Below are positions 32,372-41,187 of a stretch of DNA of 46,492 nt, in pieces. This DNA comes from an uncultured Myxococcales bacterium. Its GTDB lineage: Bacteria > Myxococcota_A > Polyangia > Nannocystales > Nannocystaceae. Position numbers and translations under genes: made by a program. The DNA is taken from positions 1-46,492 of the forward strand of contig CADEGN010000020.1 of the NCBI GenBank assembly GCA_902826865.1, in the 5' to 3' direction. Position 1 is the first letter of the stretch, and each line of letters opens with the position of its first letter. The notes under the pieces were generated by a model that saw only the letters and a list, made by a program, of their open reading frames with translations, did no database searches and had not been told where the DNA came from.

Positions 32372-34034
32372 CCACCTCGGTGGGTGCGGTGGTGCCGAGA
32401 TGATTCCACAACTCGACCTCGTGGGTCACCGTGTGCAGTTCGTGGAAGTGCAGGGCAGCGTCTGCCCGAGTCGCGGGGGCGCTCTGGAGGCCGAAGGGCC
32501 ACCGGCCCTCGCGGGTGTATTGCTCCCGGGCAAGGTCGTGCACATCGTGGATATCGATGAGCTGATGACGCGGGCCAAGGCGCGGGTTCAAACCTGGCAG
32601 ATCGTCGGGCATCGCACAGCCCCAGAACCCGCGGCCGAGGCCAAGATCTGCGGCGCCCCGCGCCCCACCCACAAGCGGTGCGTATTGCGAGAGCCCGTGG
32701 GGGTGACCACTTCGGGTTGCGAGGACTGCCGGAGCGAGCACCGCCGCGACAAGCGCAGCCTGCAGCCCTGGACGCCCGCGCCAGCCCGAGCGCGCCACCA
32801 GCTCGGCGCACGCGTGCCCGGCGGCCAGGGCGAGGAACGGATACGACGTGATCCAGTGTTTGGTGCCCCCAAAGATCGGTGTGGAGGGGAGGCTGATAAG
32901 GACGAGCGGGAACAAGGCGAAACCAAGCAGCAGCGCACCGTCGTGGCGGTTCCAACCGTCGGGGATCGGGGTCGCGAAGCCGGGGGTTTGGCTGACGGCG
33001 GCGTCGCGCGCACCGAGATCTCGGCGCAGCATGAAGGCGAATCCGATCACTCCGGCGGTGAGCAGGACGAGCGGCACCGTTGCGAACGTCAACACCCAGG
33101 GATAGGCGATGGGCATCGGCGGTTGGTTGTAGTTTTGCCCGAGAAATTCCATGTTGTAGTAGGCGTGGCTGCCATGGAACGCGAAGTACTCCAAGAGCCG
33201 TGGCCAGGGATCGCCCCACAACCACGGCCACAACGCGAACGCGACCGGTGCGGCAAGTAGGGCCATACTCACGAGCGGAAGCGGAAGGAGTTGCCCGCGG
33301 ACGATCGTTCGGTGCTCGCGTGCCCGGGCCCAGGTGAGGGCGCCGTAGTAGTGGAACGCCAGGAGTGGCCCGACGAACAGGGCGTTGTGCTTCACCGCGA
33401 TCGCGAGTCCGAGGATCGGCCCGAGGGCGATCGCCCATCGTCGGCTGCTGAGCGCACGCCGATACGCGAGAACGACGGCGAGGATCGCCACCGCCACCGG
33501 TACGTCAAACGCGTGCAGTCCGGCGTGGAACGCCACGTGCGGCAGCGTGATAAACCCAAGTGAGGCGACGAGCCCGGCCACGACGCCACCGCTCGCGGCG
33601 GCCGCGAGGTAAAGCAGCGCAACGGCGAGCGCGGCGAGGATTTGGGCAGGCAGCCGCATGGCTGCGCCCTCCTGCATCAGCGAAAATGTGCCGCCTTGGT
33701 CGACGGGACCCTGGGGCTGCCTACCCTCCGCCGGGGGGATCGCGAGCAAAGACGCCGACAATCCCGCCAGCGTCTTGAGCAACGCGGGGTGCTCGTGATT
33801 GACGGTGAACCTCGTGTCGATCCGTTTGCGCGAGAGCGCTGCCGCTCCTTCACGGCGAATCTCCGAAAACCATGCCGCGTAACTGCGGCTCGCCGCGAAG
33901 TAGATGCCTTCGTCGCGGGCATATCCGACCTCGCGGTGACCCAAGGCGAGGATCGCGAACGTCCCACACGCGAGCACCGCGGCGATCGCTTTGTGCCACT
34001 GCCGACCGAGCGCCTGCACCGGGCCTGGTTTCAC
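32316..34034 (-). CDS. GT-C family membrane glycosyltransferase (GT39/ArnT-like)
   Basis: About 572 aa from the GTG at 34034; the ATG at 34106 would add 24 residues and overlap the small upstream gene. Multi-pass protein: N-terminal helix AIAAVLACGTFAILALG, then the GT-C acidic motif in ARDEGIYF at the start of the first large periplasmic loop, then about ten further hydrophobic segments. GT-C enzymes transfer sugars from polyprenyl-phosphate donors on the outer face of the membrane. The C-terminal ~130 residues are soluble and carry WNHLG and VTLHGVPLTSVYARG, probably a periplasmic domain. It is the last gene of the 39474-32316 cluster. The acceptor is unknown. Confidence 0.82.
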   Translation of the reverse strand: MKPGPVQALGRQWHKAIAAVLACGTFAILALGHREVGYARDEGIYFAASRSYAAWFSEIRREGAAALSRKRIDTRFTVNHEHPALLKTLAGLSASLLAIPPAEGRQPQGPVDQGGTFSLMQEGAAMRLPAQILAALAVALLYLAAAASGGVVAGLVASLGFITLPHVAFHAGLHAFDVPVAVAILAVVLAYRRALSSRRWAIALGPILGLAIAVKHNALFVGPLLAFHYYGALTWARAREHRTIVRGQLLPLPLVSMALLAAPVAFALWPWLWGDPWPRLLEYFAFHGSHAYYNMEFLGQNYNQPPMPIAYPWVLTFATVPLVLLTAGVIGFAFMLRRDLGARDAAVSQTPGFATPIPDGWNRHDGALLLGFALFPLVLISLPSTPIFGGTKHWITSYPFLALAAGHACAELVARSGWRGRPGLQAALVAAVLAPAVLATRSGHPHGLSQYAPLVGGARGAADLGLGRGFWGCAMPDDLPGLNPRLGPRHQLIDIHDVHDLAREQYTREGRWPFGLQSAPATRADAALHFHELHTVTHEVELWNHLGTTAPTEVVTLHGVPLTSVYARGRLD

Positions 34035-34083
34035 GCAACCAGGAGAATACGCCTTCTGAGTTGCGGATGAACGCGCAGACCGT

Positions 34084-34293
34084 CTAGCGGCGCCGCGCCG
34101 GCTCAACTACCCGAAAGCTGATGCGGACCTTGCCGCGGCCGAGCTCGCGGCGCGCGTGCATGGCCAGGCGTTCACCATGGCGCTGCTCGTGTTCGGACCG
34201 AAATGCGGTGATCATCGCGTCGAGGGCTCGATCATCGGCGTAAACAAAGTCGCGATGGACGAGCTGATCTTCGTCTTTCTTCCCCACGCTCAT
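34084..34293 (-). CDS. Small hypothetical protein
   Basis: Protein of 69 aa, highly charged, with no signal or membrane segment (MSVGKKDEDQLVHRDFVYADD...). The codons show mostly G or C at third positions, like the neighbours, and the gene fits cleanly between two genes of the same strand (28 bp after the preceding stop, 49 bp before the next start). This supports a real gene. It resembles no family I recognise. Confidence 0.5.
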   Translation of the reverse strand: MSVGKKDEDQLVHRDFVYADDRALDAMITAFRSEHEQRHGERLAMHARRELGRGKVRISFRVVEPARRR

Positions 34294-34321
34294 GGACGGT
34301 AGCAGCGGCCGTTGAAATCAT

Positions 34322-35203
34322 CTACTCGGAGAGGGTCCGCCACTCGAGGCACACGCTGCGCGTAGGTGTGGAATCGTAGTTCGTGCCTTGCCAGGTCCCC
34401 GACAGCGGCAGAAACACGCGGGTCGTTACGCGGTGACGACCTGGGGTTGTCGTCACCGCGAACGGCCACCAGCCCTGGGCATCGGCGACGGTCCAACGCG
34501 CGAGCTGCTCCCCGTCCACTGCGATCTCCACGCGAATGGGGGCGTCCTGGCGCAGACGTGCATTGAAGTCGCCGAATCCCACGTGGCCACGAAGGACCGT
34601 GCCGGTCGTCACGTCGTCGAGCTCGAGCTCGAGCCGAGCGCCGTCGCGCAAATTGAGGGCAAGGCAACGCCGCGGGCGGTAGTCGACCTCGACGGTACGT
34701 GCCGCGATGTTGCCCTCGGGGCAGCGGAACTCGCCGCGGCCCCGGCAAGCCCCTTCATCGGTGCGTGCCCGCATGGTGCTGGTGCGGGCGATGAGTCCAT
34801 CGTGCAGGGTCGAGGGACGGGCGTGCTCCCATGTCGCGACGCGAAACGGCCCAACTTTCTCGCTCGCGATTCGGCGCGGCGGCGGCATGTCCTCGAGTTC
34901 GCGCGCGAGTGGCTCCGTCCAGTCGTCGCTGAGTCCCACGACCGTCACGCGCGTCACGCCCCGGAGATCGGGGCGCGCAGCGGATCGGAGATCTGCGAGC
35001 GCCGGCACGTGCATACGCGCGAGCGGCCCAAGCCAGTCATCCGCGAGCACGACCAGCTCGGGGGCGGGTGCGCTGGCGAAATGGGCCGCGAGCGCTGCGA
35101 AATCCTCGGAGTTGGGGCGATCGCGGTAGGCGAACAACCCAATTGCGAACTCGAGTGCGCCGACGGCCGCGAGCACAGCAAGACCGCGCCGCGCCCAACT
35201 CAT
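34322..35203 (-). CDS. Membrane-anchored accessory protein of the glycosylation cluster
   Basis: Protein of 293 aa. One N-terminal membrane helix (RRGLAVLAAVGALEFAIGLFAY) anchors it, with the rest probably periplasmic. Residues ~45-110 contain short strand-helix units (LVVLADDWLG, VTRVTVVGLSDDW). Residues ~155-290 are beta-rich with a Cys-containing loop (ACRGRGEFRCPEG) and a sandwich-like region (LELELDDVTTGTVLRGHVGF, PGRHRVTTRVFLP). The start overlaps the stop of the large membrane protein gene as ATGA, so the pair is translationally coupled. I do not recognise the family; a sugar-binding or partner role for the GT-C proteins is inferred from context. Confidence 0.72.
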   Translation of the reverse strand: MSWARRGLAVLAAVGALEFAIGLFAYRDRPNSEDFAALAAHFASAPAPELVVLADDWLGPLARMHVPALADLRSAARPDLRGVTRVTVVGLSDDWTEPLARELEDMPPPRRIASEKVGPFRVATWEHARPSTLHDGLIARTSTMRARTDEGACRGRGEFRCPEGNIAARTVEVDYRPRRCLALNLRDGARLELELDDVTTGTVLRGHVGFGDFNARLRQDAPIRVEIAVDGEQLARWTVADAQGWWPFAVTTTPGRHRVTTRVFLPLSGTWQGTNYDSTPTRSVCLEWRTLSE

Positions 35204-37794
35204 GGTTCACCTCCGGCGAGCTCGAGATCGAAACCGAGTGGCGGTGCGTCACCCTCGGAGAACACGCTTACCCGGAGGTCGAAGCTCTCATCCGGAATAC
35301 GGTCGAGGACGAGCATGCGGCGACCAGCCCGATGCGGGATCGGTTCTTCGAAGGCAACGGTCCACTCTTGGTCGCTAGCGCGGGTGCGGACCTCGATGCG
35401 GAGCCGATGACGCCCCTCACGGGGCATTCGTGCGGCGTCGTCGTCGAGCGCGACCCAGCCCCGCAAATCGCCGGTCGCTCGGATGTCTTCGAACACGACG
35501 ATCGCCGGTTGGGCTGGATCGGCGTTGCGACGGCGCGGAGCGATCACCGCGGCGCGCACGAGCATGTCCGTCTTGAGCGGACCTGCGGAGAGTCCGTAGG
35601 CGTCCGCGCGGCCATCCGCGACCCAGGCGCTGGCACGACCGCGTTCCATCGCTGCGCCCCGCAACCACCGTACACAGGCCAACGCGAGCACGAGCGCTGC
35701 GAACCCCACAACCATCCACGGGCGCAGCCTTGTCGCGGCCCCGGTGAGCCCAGACAGCCACCGCGGTGCTCGTTCGCGCCGCAGGCCGAGGAGGGCGAGG
35801 GCGGATCCAGCAGCCGCGAACACACTCACCAGCAGGGCCGCTACGTCGCGCGGCAGCCAGCGACGAAATCGCAACTCATACACGCCATCTGTGGCGTCTG
35901 CGGCGATGAGCGTCGGTTCGCTGCCGTCGTCGCCGTCGGCTTTTCCCCCGCGCAGTTCCCCGTCCATACGCATTTGCAGGGTAGCGATCGGTCCGTCCCC
36001 GATCGCGGGGACCTCGTACCAATCGACCGCGATTCCGTCGCGGACGAGCTCCCAACGCGGGTACCCGGCGACATCAAACACCAGGCGGTCGCCTGCCCCA
36101 CTGCCATGGACGCGCACGCGCACGTCCGTGGTCGTGCGATCGTCGGCGATCACCTCGAGCGCACCGATCCCCTCTAGCCGAGCACGAGGCTGCGGCCGCC
36201 AACTGTCGCGTTCCCATAGCCGGAGCGCGCCAAAGCTAGCCACGAGTTCGGCGTTCCGCACCGCGCCGCGTCCGCGCGTGACGACGAATCGAACCCCGAG
36301 GCGATCGAGCAGCGCGGGCGTATTGGCCTCGGGCTTGTGCACGAAGTTGTCCGCGGGAGTGAAGCCCTGTTTGTACAGGGGAATCCCCGTGGTCAGGGGC
36401 GCATCCATGAACCAATGCAGATTGCGTGGCGCCGCGACGGTCATGCGCCAATTGTCCTTGTCGTCGAGCTCGCGCAGGTGCGCCAACAGTGCGGCATAGT
36501 CATGGTCGAGGCTCGGGTCATCGGGGTCGCGAGCGCGTTGGACAACACCCACACCGTGGCGGCGCATCGAGTCGAGTTGCGCACGCGCCGTGAGAGCGAT
36601 CGCGGCGGTGGTCAGAGTGGCCAAAGCGATCGCCAACGGACGGCCGGGCCGCCGGCCAGATCGCCAAAGCCCGCGTGTGAGGGCGATGGCCAAGCCGACA
36701 GCGGTGCCCGCCGCCAGCATCAGGCCGGGCTTGGCCGCGATCAGAAACCGCTGCCACTGCACCTGGGCGAAGCCCGCGGAAAGGTGGTCGAGTCGAAGGG
36801 TCCAAAAAACGTCTTCGCTGGCGGCGATCCACAGGGCGACGCCGATCGCGGCGGCCATCCGCGCGGCGCGGTTGGTCGTTACCACGCTCGTCGCGAGCCC
36901 GACGGCAACCAGCAGCGATACCCAGGCGGGCATCGCCTGGGTGATGTGACCGCGCCAGGCCTCTTGCAGCATGCGTGACAGTGGCATCCACAGCCAGCCG
37001 TAGCTCGCTGCCCAGCCGCGCATGCTTGCGGCCGGTACGAGCCACCAGGCACTTAGCGCGACGCCGATCGCAGCCGCCCCGGCCACGATGGCCGTGGTGC
37101 GTCCTAGCTCGCGCCAGCGCCCGCGGGCCAATACGGCGATCGCGATCGGGAGCTCGATCACGAGCACGGGTGCGCTGACCGGGTGGGCGAGCAAAGCACC
37201 AGCGATGGCAATCGCACCGCGAACAATCGCCCGGGCGCGGGGTAGGGGCGCGGTGGCATCGACGGCGAGAACGAGCTCGGCGAGGGCGAACCAGTTGAGC
37301 GCGTTGGCCAGCGCCTGCGGCCACACGCCATAGCCGATCGTGTAGGTCCACCCTCCTTCGCGGTAGGCCCCGACGTCGCACAGGACGAGCAGTGCAGCGA
37401 TCGTTCCTGGCGCGACCCCCATGCCGAGGACACGACCGAAGCGCATGAGTGCCCACGCTTGGGCTAGGAGCACTAAGGTGATGCCGAGCGCATACGCTTG
37501 CGGCCAATCGAGCAGGCCGAGTGACATCGCGCGAAAGCCCACCACCAGCGCATCGCCGAGCACCGGGTAGAGCTCTCCGACCGGGGTGCCGAAGAACCAG
37601 ATGTCGCTCCACCCGCGCAGCTCGCCGCGCGTCAGGCCCTCGGCCCACATCCAGATGCGCGTCAAATGCACGGTGTGATCGGCGGACAGCGGCATGCCTC
37701 CGATGGGCATCGGCCAGGCCAGCCATAGGCCGAACAGGGTCACGAGCGCACCGGCAAGCCAGTGCGCTCGTCGTTCAACGGGCGAGCGGTTCAC
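35200..37794 (-). CDS. Large multi-pass membrane protein, GT-C-like (YfhO-type layout)
   Basis: About 864 aa from the GTG at 37794, which overlaps the methyltransferase stop by 20 bp; the longer frame to 37911 is rejected. The N-terminal ~460 residues contain 11-13 membrane helices. The first loop has a charged motif (ADHTVHLTRIWMWAEG) at the position of the acidic GT-C motif. A large soluble domain follows at ~490-700 (LDHDYAALLAHLRELDD, VRFVVTRGRG, NAELVASFGALRLWERD), then two helices and a C-terminal beta-rich periplasmic domain of ~130 residues. The layout recalls YfhO or uncharacterised 6-pyruvoyl-PTPS-related membrane glycosyltransferases. Activity is inferred from layout and context only. 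Confidence 0.78.
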   Translation of the reverse strand: MNRSPVERRAHWLAGALVTLFGLWLAWPMPIGGMPLSADHTVHLTRIWMWAEGLTRGELRGWSDIWFFGTPVGELYPVLGDALVVGFRAMSLGLLDWPQAYALGITLVLLAQAWALMRFGRVLGMGVAPGTIAALLVLCDVGAYREGGWTYTIGYGVWPQALANALNWFALAELVLAVDATAPLPRARAIVRGAIAIAGALLAHPVSAPVLVIELPIAIAVLARGRWRELGRTTAIVAGAAAIGVALSAWWLVPAASMRGWAASYGWLWMPLSRMLQEAWRGHITQAMPAWVSLLVAVGLATSVVTTNRAARMAAAIGVALWIAASEDVFWTLRLDHLSAGFAQVQWQRFLIAAKPGLMLAAGTAVGLAIALTRGLWRSGRRPGRPLAIALATLTTAAIALTARAQLDSMRRHGVGVVQRARDPDDPSLDHDYAALLAHLRELDDKDNWRMTVAAPRNLHWFMDAPLTTGIPLYKQGFTPADNFVHKPEANTPALLDRLGVRFVVTRGRGAVRNAELVASFGALRLWERDSWRPQPRARLEGIGALEVIADDRTTTDVRVRVHGSGAGDRLVFDVAGYPRWELVRDGIAVDWYEVPAIGDGPIATLQMRMDGELRGGKADGDDGSEPTLIAADATDGVYELRFRRWLPRDVAALLVSVFAAAGSALALLGLRRERAPRWLSGLTGAATRLRPWMVVGFAALVLALACVRWLRGAAMERGRASAWVADGRADAYGLSAGPLKTDMLVRAAVIAPRRRNADPAQPAIVVFEDIRATGDLRGWVALDDDAARMPREGRHRLRIEVRTRASDQEWTVAFEEPIPHRAGRRMLVLDRIPDESFDLRVSVFSEGDAPPLGFDLELAGGEP

Positions 37795-38395
37795 CGAGCA
37801 ACACCGTCCAGGGCAGCGGCGTGCGCCGCTCGAGTAGGCGAAGTCGCGTGCGGGCGAGACGCTCGAGGCCGCCGCGCGTGAAGTGCTGCACATGACCGGG
37901 CGTATTGCCAAGGCGCGTCAAGTAGCGGCCGCGTAGCATGTTGAGTGTGCGCCACACCGGATCCCACGGCGTACTGATGAGCACCCGACGCTGCGCCACC
38001 CTGGCTAGCTCGGCCAGGCCCGCACGCGGATCGTCGAGGTGCTCGAGCACTTCACAGCACACGACCAGCTCAAAGCTATCATCGGCGAACGGGAGCTCGT
38101 AGATCGAGGCGCGGCGCGTTTCGATGGCTGGATTGAGATCGGCGATGACCCGATCGATCTCGAGATCGCAGATCGCAAATCGGTCGGGCCGCGGTCCCTG
38201 CTGCCACAGGTGGTGAGCGAGCCTCCCTTCGCCGCAACCAACCTCGAGGACCGAGCGCGGCGCGGACGAGCGGTAGAGCTCGGAAACCGCCCCGAGAAAG
38301 CCACGCATCAGGGCGCGAGCGATCGGGTTGCTCGTGCCGTACTTGTCGTAGACGTTGCCGACGATGTTGCCTTCGGCTGAAACCGGCGGTCTCAC
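37775..38395 (-). CDS. Class I SAM-dependent methyltransferase
   Basis: Protein of 206 aa from the GTG at 38395, which overlaps the GT2 stop as GTGA. Rossmann methyltransferase motifs: VLEVGCGEGRLAHHL (motif I, SAM binding), ICDLE (motif II acidic), YELPFADDSFELVVCCEVLEHLDD (motifs III-IV, as in the Methyltransf_11 type), and RRVLISTP. It is soluble and cytoplasmic. Its position between a GT2 and GT-C-like genes suggests it methylates a sugar or lipid-linked intermediate, but the substrate cannot be read. Confidence 0.9.
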   Translation of the reverse strand: MRPPVSAEGNIVGNVYDKYGTSNPIARALMRGFLGAVSELYRSSAPRSVLEVGCGEGRLAHHLWQQGPRPDRFAICDLEIDRVIADLNPAIETRRASIYELPFADDSFELVVCCEVLEHLDDPRAGLAELARVAQRRVLISTPWDPVWRTLNMLRGRYLTRLGNTPGHVQHFTRGGLERLARTRLRLLERRTPLPWTVLLGEPLAR

Positions 38396-39474
38396 GGGGC
38401 GACCTCCGTTCGATCGTCGCGCCCCTGCACGAGGCTGACGCCCGAAGAAGTGGACCAAGGTGGCGCGCCAGTGCTCTCGACACCGTCGATCACCGCGCCC
38501 GCGGTGCCGGCGAGCTGAGCATCGAGCCGGCGCACCCGTACCAGTACCTCCTCGGTCAGCCGACGGTTGGTCGCAAGCAAATCGCCCAGCAAGGCCATGA
38601 GCGCGACGATGAGTCCAAGCACCACGGCACCGACGCCGACGAGGAGCGACTGGATGTGACCGCTGTAGTCAGGGTCCTGCGCGTAGTAATAGAGGAACCG
38701 AATGCCCAGCGCCGAGCCGAATGCGAACAACAAGACGGCGAAAAACCCGAAAGTTTGGACCGGCCAATAGAGGTTGTAGGCGCGGAGAATCACCGCGCCA
38801 TTACGGCGGACATACTGCGGGACGGAGCGGAAGAGCCGTGACTCGCGGGCCTTCGGGTTGGTCTGAATGCGCACGTTTTCGATGGCGAGCCCGAGGTGAC
38901 CGGCTTGAATGATCGTCTCGAGGGTGTAGGTGAAGCGGTTGTGCACAAACAACCCGTAGATCGCGCGCCGGCTGAGGGCCCGGAAGCCGCTCGTGGAATC
39001 CGCCACTGCCGTGCCCGAGGCCCGTCGAACGACGCGCGAACCCCAGCGCTGCAAGATCCGCTTCGGCCACGAGAAGTGCTCGATCGTGTCGGTCTGGCGA
39101 TCGCCGATGACGACATCGGCGCGGCCGCCGAGGATCGGCGCGACCAGGCGCGGGATGTCCTCGCCGCGGTATTGGTTGTCGGCGTCGGTGTTGACGACGA
39201 GATCGGCGCCGAGTCGAAGGCAAGCGTCCAGCCCGGCCATGTGCGCGGCCGCCAGGCCACGATTGCGCGAAAACCGGACGATGTGGTGCACGCCCACCTC
39301 GCGGGCCAGCTCCGCAGTCTTGTCGGTGCTGCCGTCGTCGATGACCAGGACCTCGATGCTAGAGATCCCCGGGATCGAGCGCGGGAGATCGGCAATGGTC
39401 TGCCCCAGCCATTGCCGCTCGTTGAGGCAAGGGATCTGGATGAACAGCCGCACGTTCGCCTTTGGTTGTACCAC
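38392..39474 (-). CDS. GT2 glycosyltransferase, polyprenyl-phosphate-sugar-synthase-like
   Basis: Protein of 360 aa from the GTG at 39474; a GTG at 39453 is an alternative. The GT2 catalytic domain (~1-235) shows IQIPCLNER, VLVIDDGSTDKT, FSRNRGLAAAHMAG, the metal-binding NTDADNQY and GDRQTD. Two membrane helices follow (FGFFAVLLFAFGSALGI and LLVGVGAVVLGLIVALMALLG). This is the layout of DPM1/GtrB-type enzymes that make polyprenyl-phosphate-linked sugars on the cytoplasmic face. Such products are donors for GT-C transferases, several of which flank it. First gene of the leftward 39474-32316 run. Confidence 0.9.
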   Translation of the reverse strand: MVQPKANVRLFIQIPCLNERQWLGQTIADLPRSIPGISSIEVLVIDDGSTDKTAELAREVGVHHIVRFSRNRGLAAAHMAGLDACLRLGADLVVNTDADNQYRGEDIPRLVAPILGGRADVVIGDRQTDTIEHFSWPKRILQRWGSRVVRRASGTAVADSTSGFRALSRRAIYGLFVHNRFTYTLETIIQAGHLGLAIENVRIQTNPKARESRLFRSVPQYVRRNGAVILRAYNLYWPVQTFGFFAVLLFAFGSALGIRFLYYYAQDPDYSGHIQSLLVGVGAVVLGLIVALMALLGDLLATNRRLTEEVLVRVRRLDAQLAGTAGAVIDGVESTGAPPWSTSSGVSLVQGRDDRTEVAP

Positions 39475-39609
39475 GCCGCCGCCCCGGTCGCGGTAGCATG
39501 ACCCATCGATTCCTCGGCACCGCAATCGATCACAGCCGCCGCGAGCGCCCGGGCCCCCGTTGCCGGCCCGCAGGCGCCGTGGCCGACCTTCGCCCGCGTC
39601 GCCATCGTC
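39475..39609. promoter_or_regulatory. Divergent region between the two glycosylation runs
   Basis: Spacer of 135 bp between the leftward GT2 gene and the rightward GT-C gene. The rightward frame is open from 39502 but contains no ATG, GTG or TTG before 39610. No promoter box is obvious. Confidence 0.35.
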
Positions 39610-41187
39610 GTGATTGCGTTCGCCGCCCTCATCCATGCCGACGGCTGGTCGTTCGTTTGCGACGACGCGTTCATTTCGTTTCGCTACGCCCGCAACTTGG
39701 TCGAATATGGTGAGCTCGCCTTCAATACGGCGCCGCTCGAGCGCGTTGAGGGATACACCAACTTTGCCTGGGTCCTCGTCGTGGCGTTGGGCCTCGCCAT
39801 CGGTGTGGCGCCCGACGTGTGGACGCTGGCGATCTCGCGCGGGGCCTTGATCGCGCTGCTCGTCCTTGCAGTCCTGTGGGCCGACCGACTCGGCCGCGAT
39901 CGAGGGGTCCCGCGCGACGGTTGGACCGCGGCAGCGGCGATGACGGGTGCGGCGTGGCTGGCAGCGAGCCCGGAATTTGTGGTGTGGGGTGGAAGCGGCC
40001 TCGAGACCGCGTTCGCCACCGCTTGGGTTGTGGCGGCGATGTACGCCCTCGATGGCGAGCGCTTGGAGATCGCGGCCGGATGCGCTGCGCTCGCGGTGCT
40101 TACGCGGCCGGACGCCATCATCCCGCTCGGTGCATTCGCCGCGGTCTGGCTCGCGCTGCAGGGTCCCACGGCGTGGCGCGACGCCAAGACCCGCGCTGAT
40201 TCGCCCGGGCGTCGCGTCGCAGTCGCGCTCGCGATCGCGATCTTGCCCGTGCTGGGCCACCTGTTGTGGCGCCGGGCGTACTACGGGACGTGGTTGCCCA
40301 ACACCTGGACCGTCAAGGCCCACGGCGCACGCTTGCGCGATACCTGGGGGATCGCCTACGTGCAAGCTTGGATGTCGGCGGTGTGGTTGCCTGCGTTCGT
40401 GCCGGCGCTCGCGTTGGTGCGCAAGCGTCAGCTGCCCCTGCTTGCGGCTGCGCTCGCGACAGTCGCCTACGGTGGCTGGGTGGGCGGTGACTTCATGGCC
40501 TACTCGCGGTTCTACCTGGGGGCCACGGTTGCGATTTCGGTGGTGCTCGGTGCGGCCGTGGTGCGTGCGACGGCTGCGCTCGCGCGGCGTCGGCCACCGG
40601 TACGGCTCGTCCCTGCGATCCTTGCGGCCGGTTTCGTTCTCACCGTGGCGAGTATCGCCGCCGGTCGACGTCGCAGCGATCGCGAACAGCCCGAGGGTTG
40701 GCTCGACGGCCGCTGGGAGGGTGTGACCGCGATGGACCGCTTTGCCCGCGTGGGGCTCGCGGCGGGCGCGGCCCTGCGTGAACGCGTACCGCCCGACACG
40801 CTCATCAGTGTTGGCGCTGCCGGGGCCGTGCCTTGGGCGTCCGGCCTGGCGGTCGTCGACGCCTACGGCCTCGTCGATCCCGAGCTCGCGCGCTTACCGG
40901 AAGCTCCGCTCGTGCCCGATCGTCAAGCCCGCCCAGGCCACCAGTTGTACGCGCCCGCGGCCTATATCCGCCGCCGCGACCCCGATCTTCTGTGCCATGT
41001 CGGGTTTCGGGGTCGGCAGCGCCCGAGCGAAGCCCAGGCTGCCGGGCCGTTTCGCGCCGGCTATGTTTGGGCCTGCGTGCGTCCGGCGATCGCTGCCGAC
41101 GGCTTCGATCCAGGCATCTACTGCTGTCGGCGCCCGCGCGATCGCATCGTCGGAGTGTTTGGCACGGACGCCGAGGAGCGCGGATGA
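39610..41187 (+). CDS. GT-C family membrane glycosyltransferase
   Basis: Protein of 525 aa from the GTG at 39610. The family motif CDDAFISFRYARNLVEYGE...VEGYTNFAW appears at residues ~17-53, as in many GT39/RgtA-D-type proteins, with the DD pair as catalytic base. Eight to ten membrane helices follow, then a soluble C-terminal domain of ~170 residues (PDTLISVGAAGAVPWASGLAVVDAYGLVDPELARLP), a region common in this subfamily. The first helix seems clipped: hydrophobic residues continue in frame upstream of the GTG. The stop overlaps the next gene by ATGA. Donor probably polyprenyl-phosphate-linked. Confidence 0.85.
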   Translation: MIAFAALIHADGWSFVCDDAFISFRYARNLVEYGELAFNTAPLERVEGYTNFAWVLVVALGLAIGVAPDVWTLAISRGALIALLVLAVLWADRLGRDRGVPRDGWTAAAAMTGAAWLAASPEFVVWGGSGLETAFATAWVVAAMYALDGERLEIAAGCAALAVLTRPDAIIPLGAFAAVWLALQGPTAWRDAKTRADSPGRRVAVALAIAILPVLGHLLWRRAYYGTWLPNTWTVKAHGARLRDTWGIAYVQAWMSAVWLPAFVPALALVRKRQLPLLAAALATVAYGGWVGGDFMAYSRFYLGATVAISVVLGAAVVRATAALARRRPPVRLVPAILAAGFVLTVASIAAGRRRSDREQPEGWLDGRWEGVTAMDRFARVGLAAGAALRERVPPDTLISVGAAGAVPWASGLAVVDAYGLVDPELARLPEAPLVPDRQARPGHQLYAPAAYIRRRDPDLLCHVGFRGRQRPSEAQAAGPFRAGYVWACVRPAIAADGFDPGIYCCRRPRDRIVGVFGTDAEERG

